DNA from: Hemerocallis citrina
Taxonomy: Eukaryota; Streptophyta; Magnoliopsida; Asparagales; Asphodelaceae
Length of the DNA stretch: 64,000 bases
NCBI GenBank assembly: GCA_017893485.1
Contig: CM030360.1
Coordinates: forward strand, 9,350,597-9,414,596
Reading direction: 5' to 3'
Made by a program: the position numbers and the translations under genes
Notes under the pieces: generated by a model
What the model saw: only the letters and a program-made list of their open reading frames with translations
Database searches by the model: none
What the model was told of the DNA's origin: nothing
Part shown: positions 1 to 9,585 of the stretch, one piece after another
Layout of the letters: the number at the start of each line of letters is the position of its first letter
Position numbering within the stretch: position 1 is the stretch's first letter

Positions 1-270
1 GATGCAGAGGTCGGGATGATGAGAAGCCATCGAGTCCGAGGACCCATTATGGACCGAGACATGGCCCGGATTGAGGGGCTGCTTCTCCTTCCGACCGTTA
101 TGACCGGACGGACCATTGTTGGGCTGCTGCTTGGGAGGAGGAGGTGGGACCTGCTGGGTCGGCGGAGGGAGGTCGGACTGAGGAATAGGATTGACTGGGA
201 CTTCATTCGCTGGGTCGGTGAGGTTGCCCACCCGGTTCGACCCTCTGGATCTGACCTTCTTCGGCGGCAT
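1..270 (-). CDS. gag polyprotein N-terminus, partial
   Basis: Start of a Ty3/gypsy gag reading frame. ATG is at 270-268 on the minus strand and the frame stays open for 90 codons to the window edge. The product starts MPPKKVRSRGSNR and carries a short basic N-terminus, then a proline- and glutamine-rich low-complexity stretch, then the sequence SMASHHP. The complete element's gag has the same order (MPPRKVRSRGSNR and SMASHHP), which supports both the start codon and the identification. The structural core of gag (capsid, zinc knuckle) and pol would lie outside the window. The frame is intact here, unlike the copy at 12100, but the fragment is too short to call the element functional. Confidence 0.8.
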   Translation of the reverse strand, partial: MPPKKVRSRGSNRVGNLTDPANEVPVNPIPQSDLPPPTQQVPPPPPKQQPNNGPSGHNGRKEKQPLNPGHVSVHNGSSDSMASHHPDLCI

Positions 271-320
271 GACTGCAGAGGACGGCGGAGAATGGGCTGA
301 GGCTGTTCGTGTGGTTATTT

Positions 321-336
321 CCCACAAACGGTACCA
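321..336 (-). other. primer-binding site of the minus-strand Ty3 element
   Basis: Reads TGGTACCGTTTGTGGG on the minus strand, 3 nt inside the LTR. It differs by two C-to-T changes from the PBS of the complete element (TGGCGCCGTCTGTGGG at 12031). The TGG start matches the complement of a tRNA CCA 3' end. The primer tRNA is not identified. Confidence 0.7.
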
Positions 337-339
337 ATC

Positions 340-936
340 TGTTACCGCTGATTTTGGTGTGGGGGTAAACAGATAAAATTTGTAAGTCCGAGAAAAACCT
401 GAACAGTTGACTCGGCCTTCTTGCTCCCGCCGCAACCTGCAAGGAAGTGCGAGACACCGGGGTTGATTCCGGCGACGCACCCTCCGACGCTCTTGTCAGT
501 AATCAGAAAAAGATTAAGAAAGAGCTTAAGTGGTGAAGAAGTGATTAACCTGGTCTTGGTGGTAGAGGGGTTGTATTTATAGTCACCTTTGGAACAGTTA
601 GGATCCTGATTTCCTGCCTAACAGCCAGGAGGAAAATCCTCCTATTCTGTTTTGGGAAATTATGCCCTGATTCCCTGGTGAGAGCCAATCAGGCTTATTG
701 ATTTGATTTAGTCAAATCAGTGGTCTTGATTCTCCTCATGGTGAACCGGGCTTGTATCGGGTCGGGACCCGTGCCCAGTTGAAGTGGATCTATTTGCGGG
801 TGGTTGGTTTTGTGAGAAGGAGGCCCAATACCCGTTTTGGATCCATCTGTATGTGAAATTACCTTTTTACCCCCGTGCTTCAAGATTCGTGCTCGATCTG
901 GACGGTCCCGATTTAACCCCATTTTTAGCCATATCA
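340..936 (-). repeat. 5' LTR of the minus-strand Ty3 element
   Basis: About 597 bp. On the minus strand it starts TGATATGGC at 936 and ends CGGTAACA at 340. It aligns along its length with the LTRs at 11368 and 29105 but is clearly diverged. A TATAAATA box lies at 581-574. Confidence 0.85.
574..581 (-). promoter_or_regulatory. TATA box of LTR
   Basis: TATAAATA on the minus strand in the U3/R part of the LTR, at the same relative place as the TATA boxes at 11766 and 29504. Confidence 0.65.
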
Positions 937-2012
937 ACTGTGAAAGAAGCTGAATTCATGCATCTGATTGCCTTCTTAGCATGATTTTTTTACCAAAATG
1001 TGTTAACTGTCAACTAGAGGATACTATATGTATACTAGAATCCTCCAAATCTGTATAAGAATTGGGCTGAACAAACCTTGTGCAGGTTTTTTTTGGAGCC
1101 ACAAACATCATGATTTAGTTGGGATGATGAATTAATGGAGAAACATACATGCTTAGATACTGGAAATTTTCATTTTCTTTTATTGTGAAAGAAGCTGAAT
1201 TCATGCATCTGATTGCCTTCTTAGCATGATTTTTTTACCTAAATGTGTTAAATGTCAACTAAGGATGCTGGCTGTATACCAAAATCCTCCAAATCTGTAC
1301 AAGAATTGGGTGAGAACAAACCTTGTGCAGTTTTCTTTTGTAGCAACAAACATCATGATTTAGTTTGGGATGAATAATTAATAGAGAAACATATATGCTT
1401 ACATACTGGAAATTTTTATTTTCTTTCACTATCAAAGATGTCGAATTCATGCATCTGATTGTCATCTTAGCATGATTTTTTTACCAAAATGGGTTGACTG
1501 TCAACTAAGGATGCTGGCTGTATACCAAAATCCTCCAAATCTGTACAAGAATTGGGTGAGAACAAACCTTGTGCAGTTTTCTTTTGTAGCCACAAACATC
1601 ATGATTTAGTTGGGATGAAGAATTAATAGAAAAACATATATGCTTATATACTGGAAATTTTCATTTTCTTTTACTGTGAAAGAAGCTGAATTCATGCATC
1701 TGATTGCCTTCTTAGCATATTTTTTTTACCAAAATGGGTTAACTGTCAACTAGAGGATGCTGGCTGTATACCAAAATTCTCCAAATCTGTACAAGAATTG
1801 GGCTGAGCAAACCTTGTGCAGGTTTCTTTTGGAGCCACAAACATCATGATTTAGTTGGGATGATGAATTAATGGAGAAACATATATGCTTAGATACTGAA
1901 ATTTTTTATTTTCTTTTACTGTGAAAGAAGCTGAATTCATGCATCTGATTGCCTTCTTAGCATGATTTTGATTGTCATTTTCATTATCTTTTACTGTTAG
2001 AAGCTGAATTCA
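937..2012. repeat. 245-bp tandem repeat, about 4.3 copies
   Basis: The phrase TGAAAGAAGCTGAATTCATG recurs (exactly or nearly) at about 940, 1185, 1430, 1674 and 1919, and a truncated version at about 1995. The spacing is 243-245 bp. Copies differ at a few percent of sites and by small indels. The array is interrupted on its left by the Ty3 LTR ending at 936, so the full copy number is unknown. Confidence 0.85.
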
Positions 2013-2893
2013 TGCATCTAAAGATTTAAGATCCAGGATGGCAAATTTTGATTGGGCTGTGATTGGATTGTTTAGTGGCTGTCGTCTATGTTCTTAATTG
2101 GGTTGTGATTAGAAAGAGAGGGCTCGAGTGGAGATCTGGAAATCCATATAGAGACATCTCGTTTATAATAAATTATTATTATTGTTGTTCTTGTTGCTCT
2201 TGCTGTTGTTGCTGATGTCTCTTTATGTGCGTTTGCTGAAGAGAAAGCAGGGATGAGAGAGAGATGAGGAAAATGCCGCTATGTTAGTCTGGTGTATCCT
2301 CATTCTCTACCATTGGATGAGAGAGATGAGGAAAATGCCGCTATGTTAGCCTGGTGTATCCTCATTCTCTACCATTCTCTGTTTCTATTTCTGGCTTCTA
2401 TATTTGGTTTCCTTCCACGATGACAGTTCCTTAAAACTACACTTGATATGAGCCCCTTCTTATTTTACTTATTTTTCTTATATTTGGTTTACTGTTGAAC
2501 TAAATTATTGTTTTTTTTTTCATAGAGCGGTCACCCAGATCAAGGAAATTCTGATGATCAGCACTGAAGCTACTCGAGGGATATGGATCTGTAGTCGGCG
2601 GCCTCTAGTTGTTGTTGTTATGTTGTTCTTGTTGTTGTTATGTTCTGTATTGTTGTTTTAAGTAGTTGTTGAGATATGTGAGATGTTAATTACTGTATTT
2701 GTTAATTATGATGTTAATTAAGCGGTGAATTTGGATGATTAATGGACTATGTGTGAAACTTTATTATCTTAAGTAATTCTTGTGTTTGGTTGTGATTTGC
2801 GCATTAATATGTCTGAAATTGGTTGATTCAGTTGTGAATTAGTTTACAGGTTTTTTAAATGAAATTGTGAATTGAAATCGAATGAAAAATTGG

Positions 2894-3476
2894 AGCAGGA
2901 AAAACCAACGAGCATACACCGGCGTTTCATAGAACGCCGGTGTATCTAATTGTTTAGTTGAAAATTTCGTTAGAGAGGTGTTTCCACACAGGCGGGTGTA
3001 CCCGTAAGTTGCAGCACTCCTAAGATACACCGGCGTTTTATAAAACGCCGGTGAATATCTATATGGCGGCGTTTTATGACACGCCGGTGTTTGTAAGTAG
3101 GGAAAGAAGGGAACTTAGAAACAAGCATACACCGGTGCTCTATGACCGCCGGTAAATATTACACATTCTTCGGCGTTTGTATAATCGCCAGTGAAAAGAT
3201 ATATACCGGCGGTATGTGACGCCGGTGAATATATATTGGGAGAAAGAACGGCACCCAAAAATCGCAATATACCGGCGTTTGTCTGCCGCCGGTGTATTTT
3301 AAAGATATACTGGCGTCCAGTTAAAACGCCGGTGAATGTGCCTATCTTTCCGTGACGCTCGATTCGGCGGCATTTGCACCGGCGTTTTTATAAACGCCGG
3401 TGAATGCTTCACCGGCGTAAAAAAATGCCGGTGAAGGTCTAAAAAAACGCCGGCGAATAGGTTCCGTGTTGTAGTG
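2894..3476. repeat. CACTA subterminal palindrome cluster
   Basis: More than ten short inverted repeats of the form CACCGGCGTTT-loop-AAACGCCGGTG with AT-rich loops, in both orientations, ending in the TAGTG terminus. In known CACTA elements such subterminal motifs are binding sites for the element-encoded TnpA-type protein; that role is inferred here. Confidence 0.75.
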
Positions 3477-3932
3477 TCACCTCTAAAAGCTAGCTGTTAG
3501 AGAGAGGGAACCCAAGTTTATAACTACTCACTATTGGTTCTTTGTCCAACCAATGTGAGACTAAATTGGATCCCAACATTCCACCACGCTTCCATAATCC
3601 GACAATCTCTATGGCTTTCACGCTAGCGACACTGGCCCAGCCAGGAACTACTAGTAATTTTAATCTGGCCTCTAGGTAGCCCTTACCGACTCTCGACGGC
3701 TTTCACTCTAGTGACACTGGCCCAATCTGGATCTATCAGTAATTTTAATCCAACCTCTAGGTAGTCATTTCCGAGCGATTACAAAGTATGGGGTTGGCTC
3801 TAATACCAACTGTTACGAACTTAGGAGAACTCATCTTTAAAAGATAGTTGTTAGAGGGAGGGAACCCAAGTTTATAACTACTCAACATTAGTTCTCTGTC
3901 CAACCAATGTGGGACTAAATTGGACCCTAACA
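3477..3932 (-). mobile_element. TRIM (terminal-repeat retrotransposon in miniature)
   Basis: Two LTRs of about 120 bp flank a non-coding interior of about 230 bp. The right copy (3811-3932) is complete, TGTTACGAAC to CCCTAACA. The left copy (3477-3578) lacks its outer about 23 bp because the CACTA landed in it. On the minus strand the PBS TGGTATTAGAGCC (3808-3796) sits 2 nt inside the LTR and is near-identical to the initiator-Met PBS. A purine-rich GCGTGGTGGAA precedes the other LTR. There is no coding capacity, as expected for a TRIM. Confidence 0.8.
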
Positions 3933-4737
3933 CAAAACCCGTATAGTGAGTTCATGGTATCAGGTCGAGATTCCTATTACACCCACATGATTTCTATTAC
4001 TCTACAAACCCCGTAAACCGTCTCAGTCCGAAGTGAAAAGAAAATGAAGAAAACAAGATCAACATTTTAACTAAGAAAACAAAAAAAACACACTTCTCTC
4101 ATGATCTTTGGCAAAGTGATACGTTTTGAACTTTTAGAGTCAAAATAGATCTAGAATACTCAGTGGATTCAAATTTACATAAAGAGTCTAAGAATATTCA
4201 TTTCCATAAATGTAATAAGAAATACCAAATATGAATTTGAGCGGTTGTGGCCGACTGCTATTTTGGGCAGTCGATTGTAATTTCTTGCAGACCAAGGCCG
4301 GGAGGAAATGATAGTCCACTAAACCTATTTCAACTTGAAGTTGCAGTCAACTGTCAAGTGCAGTCGACTGTAATGATTGTAGTCGACTGGAACCTTTCTC
4401 AGATTAAGTATTTCGGTGAGTCCACTTTATATTATTTCCAAAACTTGATCATTTGTTAATGATACTTTTACATATTTATTTCTCACAAATAAAATATTAA
4501 ATAATATTGAATGCATAGGCTTCTTGAGGAATAATCACATGTTTCTTCTTGATGAAATTTTTTCTATTATTCAGATCTCGTATATTTGCATGATTTTTTC
4601 CTTTTGCTTTAATTTTGTAGATATTAAGATTTATTTGAATTTCATTCCATATAATCATGTAAGGATATTAAATAAAAGTATTATATGTATGTATATATTT
4701 TGTGCAAATTAAACTTATGGTCAACAATTACTAGTGG

Positions 4738-4739
<2 letters not shown>
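3933..4739. other. unassigned AT-rich DNA with a GTCGACTG motif cluster
   Basis: No gene is seen. Between about 4247 and 4395 the words CAGTCGACTG, CAGTCGATTG and CAGTCAACTG recur five to six times. A similar cluster is present at about 58570-58660. The open frame at 4247-4459 merely follows these motifs and is not supported as coding. Confidence 0.4.

Positions 4740-4809
<70 letters not shown>
4740..4809. repeat. (TA)n microsatellite
   Basis: About 35 uninterrupted AT dinucleotides directly abutting the MITE that starts at 4810. Confidence 0.97.
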
Positions 4810-4811
<2 letters not shown>

Positions 4812-4980
4812 AAAAAAGGTGTATGAGCAACTTGCTCATTTAGTAAATAAGCAATTGATGAGGTGGCATGCATGTGATTGAAAAATCCTTAAAAGGGTTA
4901 GTTGTCCAATGTATCACATGCATGCCACATAATCAATTGCTCATTTACTAAATGAGCAAGTTGCTCATATCCCTTTTACC
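4810..4980. mobile_element. foldback MITE family 1, copy a
   Basis: 171 bp, largely one inverted repeat whose arms carry TATGAGCAACTTGCTCATTT. Termini are GGAAAAAAGG and its imperfect complement CCTTTTACC. Flanked by (TA)n on the left and by TATATTA after a short CA on the right. A second copy lies at 62355-62525. No coding capacity and no recognisable superfamily terminus. Confidence 0.8.
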
Positions 4981-5146
4981 CATATATTAATTAGAATCAG
5001 AGTCTTGTCTTATTACAAAGGTTATCGAGGCATTAACTAATTTTCATATACTTGATCATTTTTCAATGATACTTTTACATATTTATTTCTCACAAATAAA
5101 GTAGTAAATAATTTTGAATGCACAGGCTTCTTGAGGATTAATCACA

Positions 5147-5519
5147 CTAGCAAACTGCACCTGTGATGCACGCCTAAAGACTTTTTTATAAAAATTTTAA
5201 AGTAAAAAACTATAAGGTTGTTTAGTATCGAACCTGATAACTTTTTTTACCCATCTCAAATCCTTACCATACCTTTTACAATTATCCATAGTGGTACCAA
5301 CTTTTATTTTATATGAGTGGCAATTTTGTAAATTATTATGTCGTAAATAAATTTGAACTTTAAGGGTATTATGGTAACTGACAACATTTAACTAAATGGA
5401 TGGTTAATTTATTTAACTTCTACTTAAAAGTAAATGGTTGAGATTAGATGGTTTAATGTTTACAAATTATAGGTTGTCTATAAATGACAACCCCAACTCT
5501 TTCATTATAATATTAGAGA
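5147..5519 (-). mobile_element. non-autonomous Helitron, copy a
   Basis: On the minus strand it begins TCTCTAATATTATAATG at 5519 and ends in CTAG (5150-5147), with a GTGCATCACAGGTGC hairpin-like stretch just inside. The flanking host bases are A and T, the Helitron target. It is absent from the duplicated site at about 4550. The interior is strongly similar to 46783-47110. Confidence 0.75.
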
Positions 5520-5671
5520 TTACAGATGTTTATTCTTGATGAAACTTTTCAGATATTTGCGATCTTTTATATTTGCATGATTCGTTCATTTTGCTTTAAT
5601 TCTGAAGATTTTGAGATTCATTTGAATTTCATTTCATATAATTCTGTAAAGACTTTATATATATATATATA

Positions 5672-5848
5672 GGGAAATACTCTATTAAAAACGTATTGTA
5701 GCGTGGAAAACGTGAAAACAAACCTAGGCCGTTGTTGGGAACAACGGCCTAGGTTATAATGCATTATAACCTAGGCCGTTGTTCCCAACAACGGCCTAGG
5801 TTGTTTTCATGGATTTTCACAACATTTGTGTTTTTAATGGAGCATTTC

Positions 5849-5850
<2 letters not shown>
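5672..5850. mobile_element. foldback MITE family 2, copy a
   Basis: 179 bp with termini GGGAAATACTCTATTAAAAA and AATGGAGCATTTCCC. The centre is built of CCTAGGCCGTTGTT palindromes. (TA)n flanks both sides. Confidence 0.82.

Positions 5851-5925
<75 letters not shown>
5851..5925. repeat. (TA)n microsatellite
   Basis: About 37 AT dinucleotides between two copies of MITE family 2. Confidence 0.97.
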
Positions 5926-5927
<2 letters not shown>

Positions 5928-6104
5928 AAAATGCTCCATTAAAAACGTACTGTAGTGTGGAAAATGTGAAAACAAACTTAGGACATTGTTGGAAACAATG
6001 GCCTAGGTTATAATGCATTATAACCTAGGCCGTTGTTTCCAACAACGGCCTAGGTGGTTTTCACGTGTTTTCACAACATTTTCGTTTTCAATGGAGCATT
6101 TCCC
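5926..6104. mobile_element. foldback MITE family 2, copy b
   Basis: 179 bp, same length and same arms as copy a, at about 90% identity. Flanked by (TA)n at 5851-5925 and a short TATATATAT at 6105-6115. Confidence 0.82.
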
Positions 6105-6116
6105 ATATATATATAT

Positions 6117-6766
6117 GAGAAATACTCCATTGAAAACGGATTTGTTTTTACGGATTGGAAAACAGCGATCTGGACCGTTGGATAGCTTTTGATCATGATC
6201 AGCGGCTCAGATCGCCTCCGCCCATCACCCATTATCACTTAAGTGGTGGATGGTTATTTTGGAAATATCATCACAAATAATTTTTCGCTTGATTCGCTCT
6301 GAAAAATTGATATAACCTAGGCCGTTGTTGGGAACAACAGCCTAGGTTTTAAAAAATTAAATCATAGGCCGTTGTCAACGACCTATGATTCAATTTTTTA
6401 TAACCTAGGCCGTTGTAGCCTATAAAATTTCGTTGTTTCAAATAACCTAGGATATAAATTTTTATAACCTAGGCTTAGGTTATAAAAAATTGAATGAAGG
6501 CCGTTGTTCCAAACAACGGCCTATGATTCAATTTTTTATAACCTAGGCCGTTGTCTCAACAACGGCCTAGGTTATATCAATTTTTCAGAGCGAATCAGGC
6601 AAAGAGTTATTTGGGACGAAATTCTAAAATTAACCCTCCTCTGATCAAGTGAAACGGGTGATGGGGGGCTTGATCTAAGCCGCTGATCACGATCATGAGC
6701 GATCCAACGGCTCAGATCGCTGTTTTGCAACCCGTGAAAACTAGACCCATTTTCAATGGAGCATTT

Positions 6767-6768
<2 letters not shown>
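6117..6768. mobile_element. foldback MITE family 2, long variant
   Basis: 652 bp. It shares the terminal GAGAAATACTCCATTGAAAA and CAATGGAGCATTTCC and the internal CCTAGGCCGTTGTT palindromes, but has extra paired arms (GATCATGATC, CGGCTCAGATCGC) and several extra palindrome copies. The whole element can fold back on itself. Possibly the longer relative from which the 179-bp copies derive. Confidence 0.75.

Positions 6769-6835
<67 letters not shown>
6769..6835. repeat. (TA)n microsatellite
   Basis: About 33 AT dinucleotides between MITE family 2 and MITE family 3. Confidence 0.97.
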
Positions 6836-6840
<5 letters not shown>

Positions 6841-7191
6841 CTTCCGTTGTGCACTAGGTCGCCGTGTACACTCGTGTGCACTCGGTCTTCCTGCCTTCGT
6901 ATTGAAGATCCAAACCTTTTCACATTGATCTACACATCTAAATTAGTCTAAATATGTAAAATCAAATCATTTGAAATTCATTTGCTCATCCATCATGTGA
7001 CTATAAAAACAATGATATTCAGCCATACAATTTTGTAACACTTCAATGGATGGGCAAATAAATTTAAAATGATTTGATTTTACATATTTAGACTAATTTA
7101 GATGTGTAGATCAATGTGAACGGTTCAGACGTCAATACAAAGGCGGGAAAGCCGAGTGCACACGACGGCCTAGTACACAACAGAAGAGGAC
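6836..7191. mobile_element. foldback MITE family 3, copy a
   Basis: 356 bp palindromic element. The left arm GTCTCCTTCCGTTGTGCACT is answered by GTACACAACAGAAGAGGAC. The inner arms AGTCTAAATATGTAAAATCA and the reverse complement are almost perfect. (TA)n lies on both sides. A truncated copy is at 62968-63222. Confidence 0.82.
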
Positions 7192-8652
7192 TATATATAT
7201 ATATATGAACTTAAATAGAAACAGAGTCTCGTCTTTGTACAAAGATTCGAGCATCCACTGTCGTTTGCTATTTGTAAAAAAAATGCAATTTTTGGTGAAA
7301 GATCTTCCATTATCATTTGCTAAATATGCATATTCTACAAATGAGGTGAACAGTCACCTCCAAATATAGCAACCTCATTTAACAATCGTCAAATATAGAA
7401 GACGGAGGATTGATCCTCTGTCTATTTATTTTCTTATTTTTTTAAGAGGGACGAACGAAAGATCTTTTTTCATCCGCCACCTTTCTTCAAATTTTTTTTT
7501 TCAAATTTAAAGATCTTCTTCCGTCAGATAAGTTTCTTAACAACTTTTCTTTTCATATTTACAAAAATGTCATTGCATATTTACGAAATTGTCATTATAA
7601 AAAAAAATTTAAATGTCGGACGGAAGATTTTCTTCGGTCCGATAAGTTTTTTAACAATTTTTCTTTTTATATTTACAAAAATATCATTTCATATTTATGA
7701 AAATACCCTTTTCAAAAATTAAAAAAATAAAAAAATTATTAAATGATCGTCTGTCCCTTCTATTTTTTGACTTTTAATGACCGCAACTCTCATACTACTT
7801 ACGAATATTATATATGCATGTTTTAACATAAATGATAGTGAGTGCTCTGACAGATGCATTAATTAATTTATTACTAAATCTGATTGAGACTAACACAAAC
7901 TCAAGAACACTTCCCTGAGATGCAATCATGCATATGCATTCATTTGATGTGACTAGTGCAGTAGTGCTAACACTGCTTCTCTGCATTCTCAAGTCAAACA
8001 ATTTGTTTATATTTGCAAAGACAAAAAAAAAAAATCCTCCTATAAGATAATTTATATTTGCAATGACAAAAAATCCTCCAAACATATTATGCAAAATAGA
8101 TAATCCAAAATTTTGATCAAATACGAAAACGATTTTTAGAGAAAGGGACGGACTCAAACAAGAGGGCCATCACCTTATCAAATAAGAAAATATCTGTATG
8201 TAAAAAATTTCTGAGGGTCTAGATATCATTGATCTTAGAGATATGAATATGACCATCCTAAAAAGGTTGTGGTGAAAAATATTTTACCATAATGGAAAAG
8301 GTAGCATGAGTTTTTTCAGTCTTTCCTATAAGAGAAAGAAACGAGAACTTTTGGCTTTCGCGTAGGGCCAAGAGTATCTTGATTTTGGAAAGGGTTTTCC
8401 AGTGCCGATGAACTGTTTAACAAATGTGTTGCCGCCTTCATTGTCAATAGTTTATCGACTTGATTCTTGTTGGACAGATGGTGCAGATTTCATCCACTAA
8501 AGAATTTATTCCTAGATTTGTACGGGCAATCGACTCAACCTCACATCATGATAGTCAAAACCTAGAAACGAGGGTTGTGAAGACCACCTTTTAAGTCTCG
8601 CCTCAATCCACCTCTTCAAGTTAGACTTTATGAAATCAAAACCCTCATTACT
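7192..8652. other. unassigned AT-rich DNA; possible decayed MITE at 7244-7790
   Basis: No coding frame is convincing. 7244-7790 starts GAGCATCCACTGTCG and carries GACGGA/TCCGTC arms resembling the GAGCATCTGTAGTCG MITE at 53040, so it may be a diverged relative; its right end is not clear. 8400-8650 may be an extension of the LINE fragment downstream, with too many stops to translate. Confidence 0.35.
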
Positions 8653-8660
8653 AAGTTAGG

Positions 8661-9142
8661 GGTTGCATTGGTACCGGGTCGGGTCGGGTCGGCTCCTTCA
8701 CTACCCAGACCCGGATCCGGTCCCCTATGGGTCCAAAAATTGGACTCGGACCCGGACCTGAACCCGTGAGGACCGGGTCCGGGTCATATTAAAATATTTC
8801 TACCCGTTCGGGTAGGAGTGGGAGTGTGAGCGGCGAGCAGAGTCGGTGAGTGGATGATTTAGAATAGATGAGAGAAGAAAAATGTATGAGTTTTGAGTTT
8901 GAAAGAGAAAGATTTAGAATTGAGGAGGGATAAGGATAGAATATTTATTTTTATGTTGATTTTTTGGATTTTTTTAACGGGTCCGGGTCCGGGTCCGGAT
9001 CGGATCTATTTTGAGCGGACCCAGACCCATTTTAGGACCCGGACCTAGACTCGGACCCGAATAGGCTGGGTCGGTTCTAGTCCAATGCCGGGTCCGGGTC
9101 GGGTCCGGATCGAATCTGGGTTTTGGGTATTTATACCAATGC
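8661..9142. mobile_element. hAT-like non-autonomous element with GGGTCC-rich ends
   Basis: 482 bp. Termini GGTTGCATTGGTA and TATACCAATGC form an imperfect inverted repeat. The subterminal regions carry many direct and inverted copies of CGGGTC/GGGTCCGGGTC. Flanked by an 8-bp duplication, AAGTTAGG on the left and TAGTTAGG on the right (one mismatch), the hAT TSD length. The interior has no transposase. Confidence 0.72.
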
Positions 9143-9150
9143 TAGTTAGG

Positions 9151-9585
9151 GTGAGCTGTTCTTATGGCATAGATTACAGTGCATGGGAAATGGAACAGAA
9201 TGACAACTTCACGGTACATTTACGATCATATTTATTTTAGGGGTTGTAATTCTCCATGGTCGTCAATCATTTTGGAAAGTTAAGTCTCTTCTTAAGATCA
9301 GGGTCTTCCTTTGGCTTATACTCAACGATGATATCCTCACGAGATAAAACTTGGCTAAAAAAACAGCCAAACATTGCGACCAACTACGATTTTTGTAGTA
9401 CGATTAATGAGTTTAGGAACCACTTATTTATTGAATGCCATAGAAGCAAAGTTGTTTGGGTAGAGGTACTGCAACTCTAGGAACCACTGACTACCCCCCT
9501 TGACTTATGAGGAATTATGCATTGGCCCTAGGTTCACTATAAATAGACATGAGATGTTGGAAATATGGTATATTGCCACAACCGA
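9151..9585 (+). pseudogene. LINE ORF2 C-terminal fragment (zf-RVT region)
   Basis: Fragments of the zinc-binding region downstream of reverse transcriptase in plant LINEs can be read in shifting frames: SLLKIRVFLWL near 9277 and then DFCSTINEFRNHLFIECHRS at about 9390, with the C-x2-C and H-x3-C-like spacing of zf-RVT. A stop and at least one 1-bp insertion break it. The LINE resumes beyond the solo LTR at 32981, where WLDRNNNYF and then ISFW are seen, a usual plant LINE C-terminus. Old, non-functional, and the outermost layer of the nest. Confidence 0.65.

Larger units (their letters stand above)
1..936 (-). mobile_element. Ty3/gypsy Tat-like retrotransposon, 5' end only (runs off the window)
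   Basis: Read on the minus strand this is a 5' LTR (936 to 340), a PBS and the first 90 codons of gag. The rest of the element lies beyond the window start. The LTR shares the TGATATGGC start, a TATAAATA box and the R-U5 signature (GTCGGAGGGTGCGTCGCCGG, then a segment ending in TTGCAGG) with the complete element at 11368-29765, so both belong to one family group. The insertion abuts 245-bp tandem repeats at 937. The expected 5-bp TSD would be ACTGT (937-941), but its partner is outside the window. Confidence 0.88.
937..3476. mobile_element. CACTA (En/Spm) transposon, right-hand part
   Basis: The right end reads TGTTGTAGTG at 3467-3476, the inverse of CACTACAACA, the hallmark CACTA terminal repeat. 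The last 580 bp are packed with short palindromes built on ACCGGCG/CGCCGGT, typical of CACTA subterminal regions. Further in lies sequence with an intron-acceptor-like TTTCATAG at about 2519 and a T/G-rich stretch, possibly the end of an element gene, although no reading frame is convincing. The other terminus is outside the window. The insertion splits the LTR of the TRIM at 3477, with TCA as the 3-bp target. Confidence 0.75.
4440..5660. repeat. segmental duplication: 4440-4700 versus 5040-5146 plus 5520-5660
   Basis: Both copies run through ACTTGATCATTT, ATACTTTTACATATTTATTT, GGCTTCTTGAGGA, TTCTTGATGAAA and TTTGAATTTCATT in the same order, at about 85-90% identity by eye. The second copy is interrupted at 5147-5519 by a Helitron absent from the first, so the first serves as an empty site. 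A (TA)n tract and a MITE lie between the copies. Confidence 0.8.

Noticed and set aside
5764..6928. Frames encoding poly-(Tyr-Ile)
   Set aside because: Pure translation of (TA)n microsatellites between MITEs.
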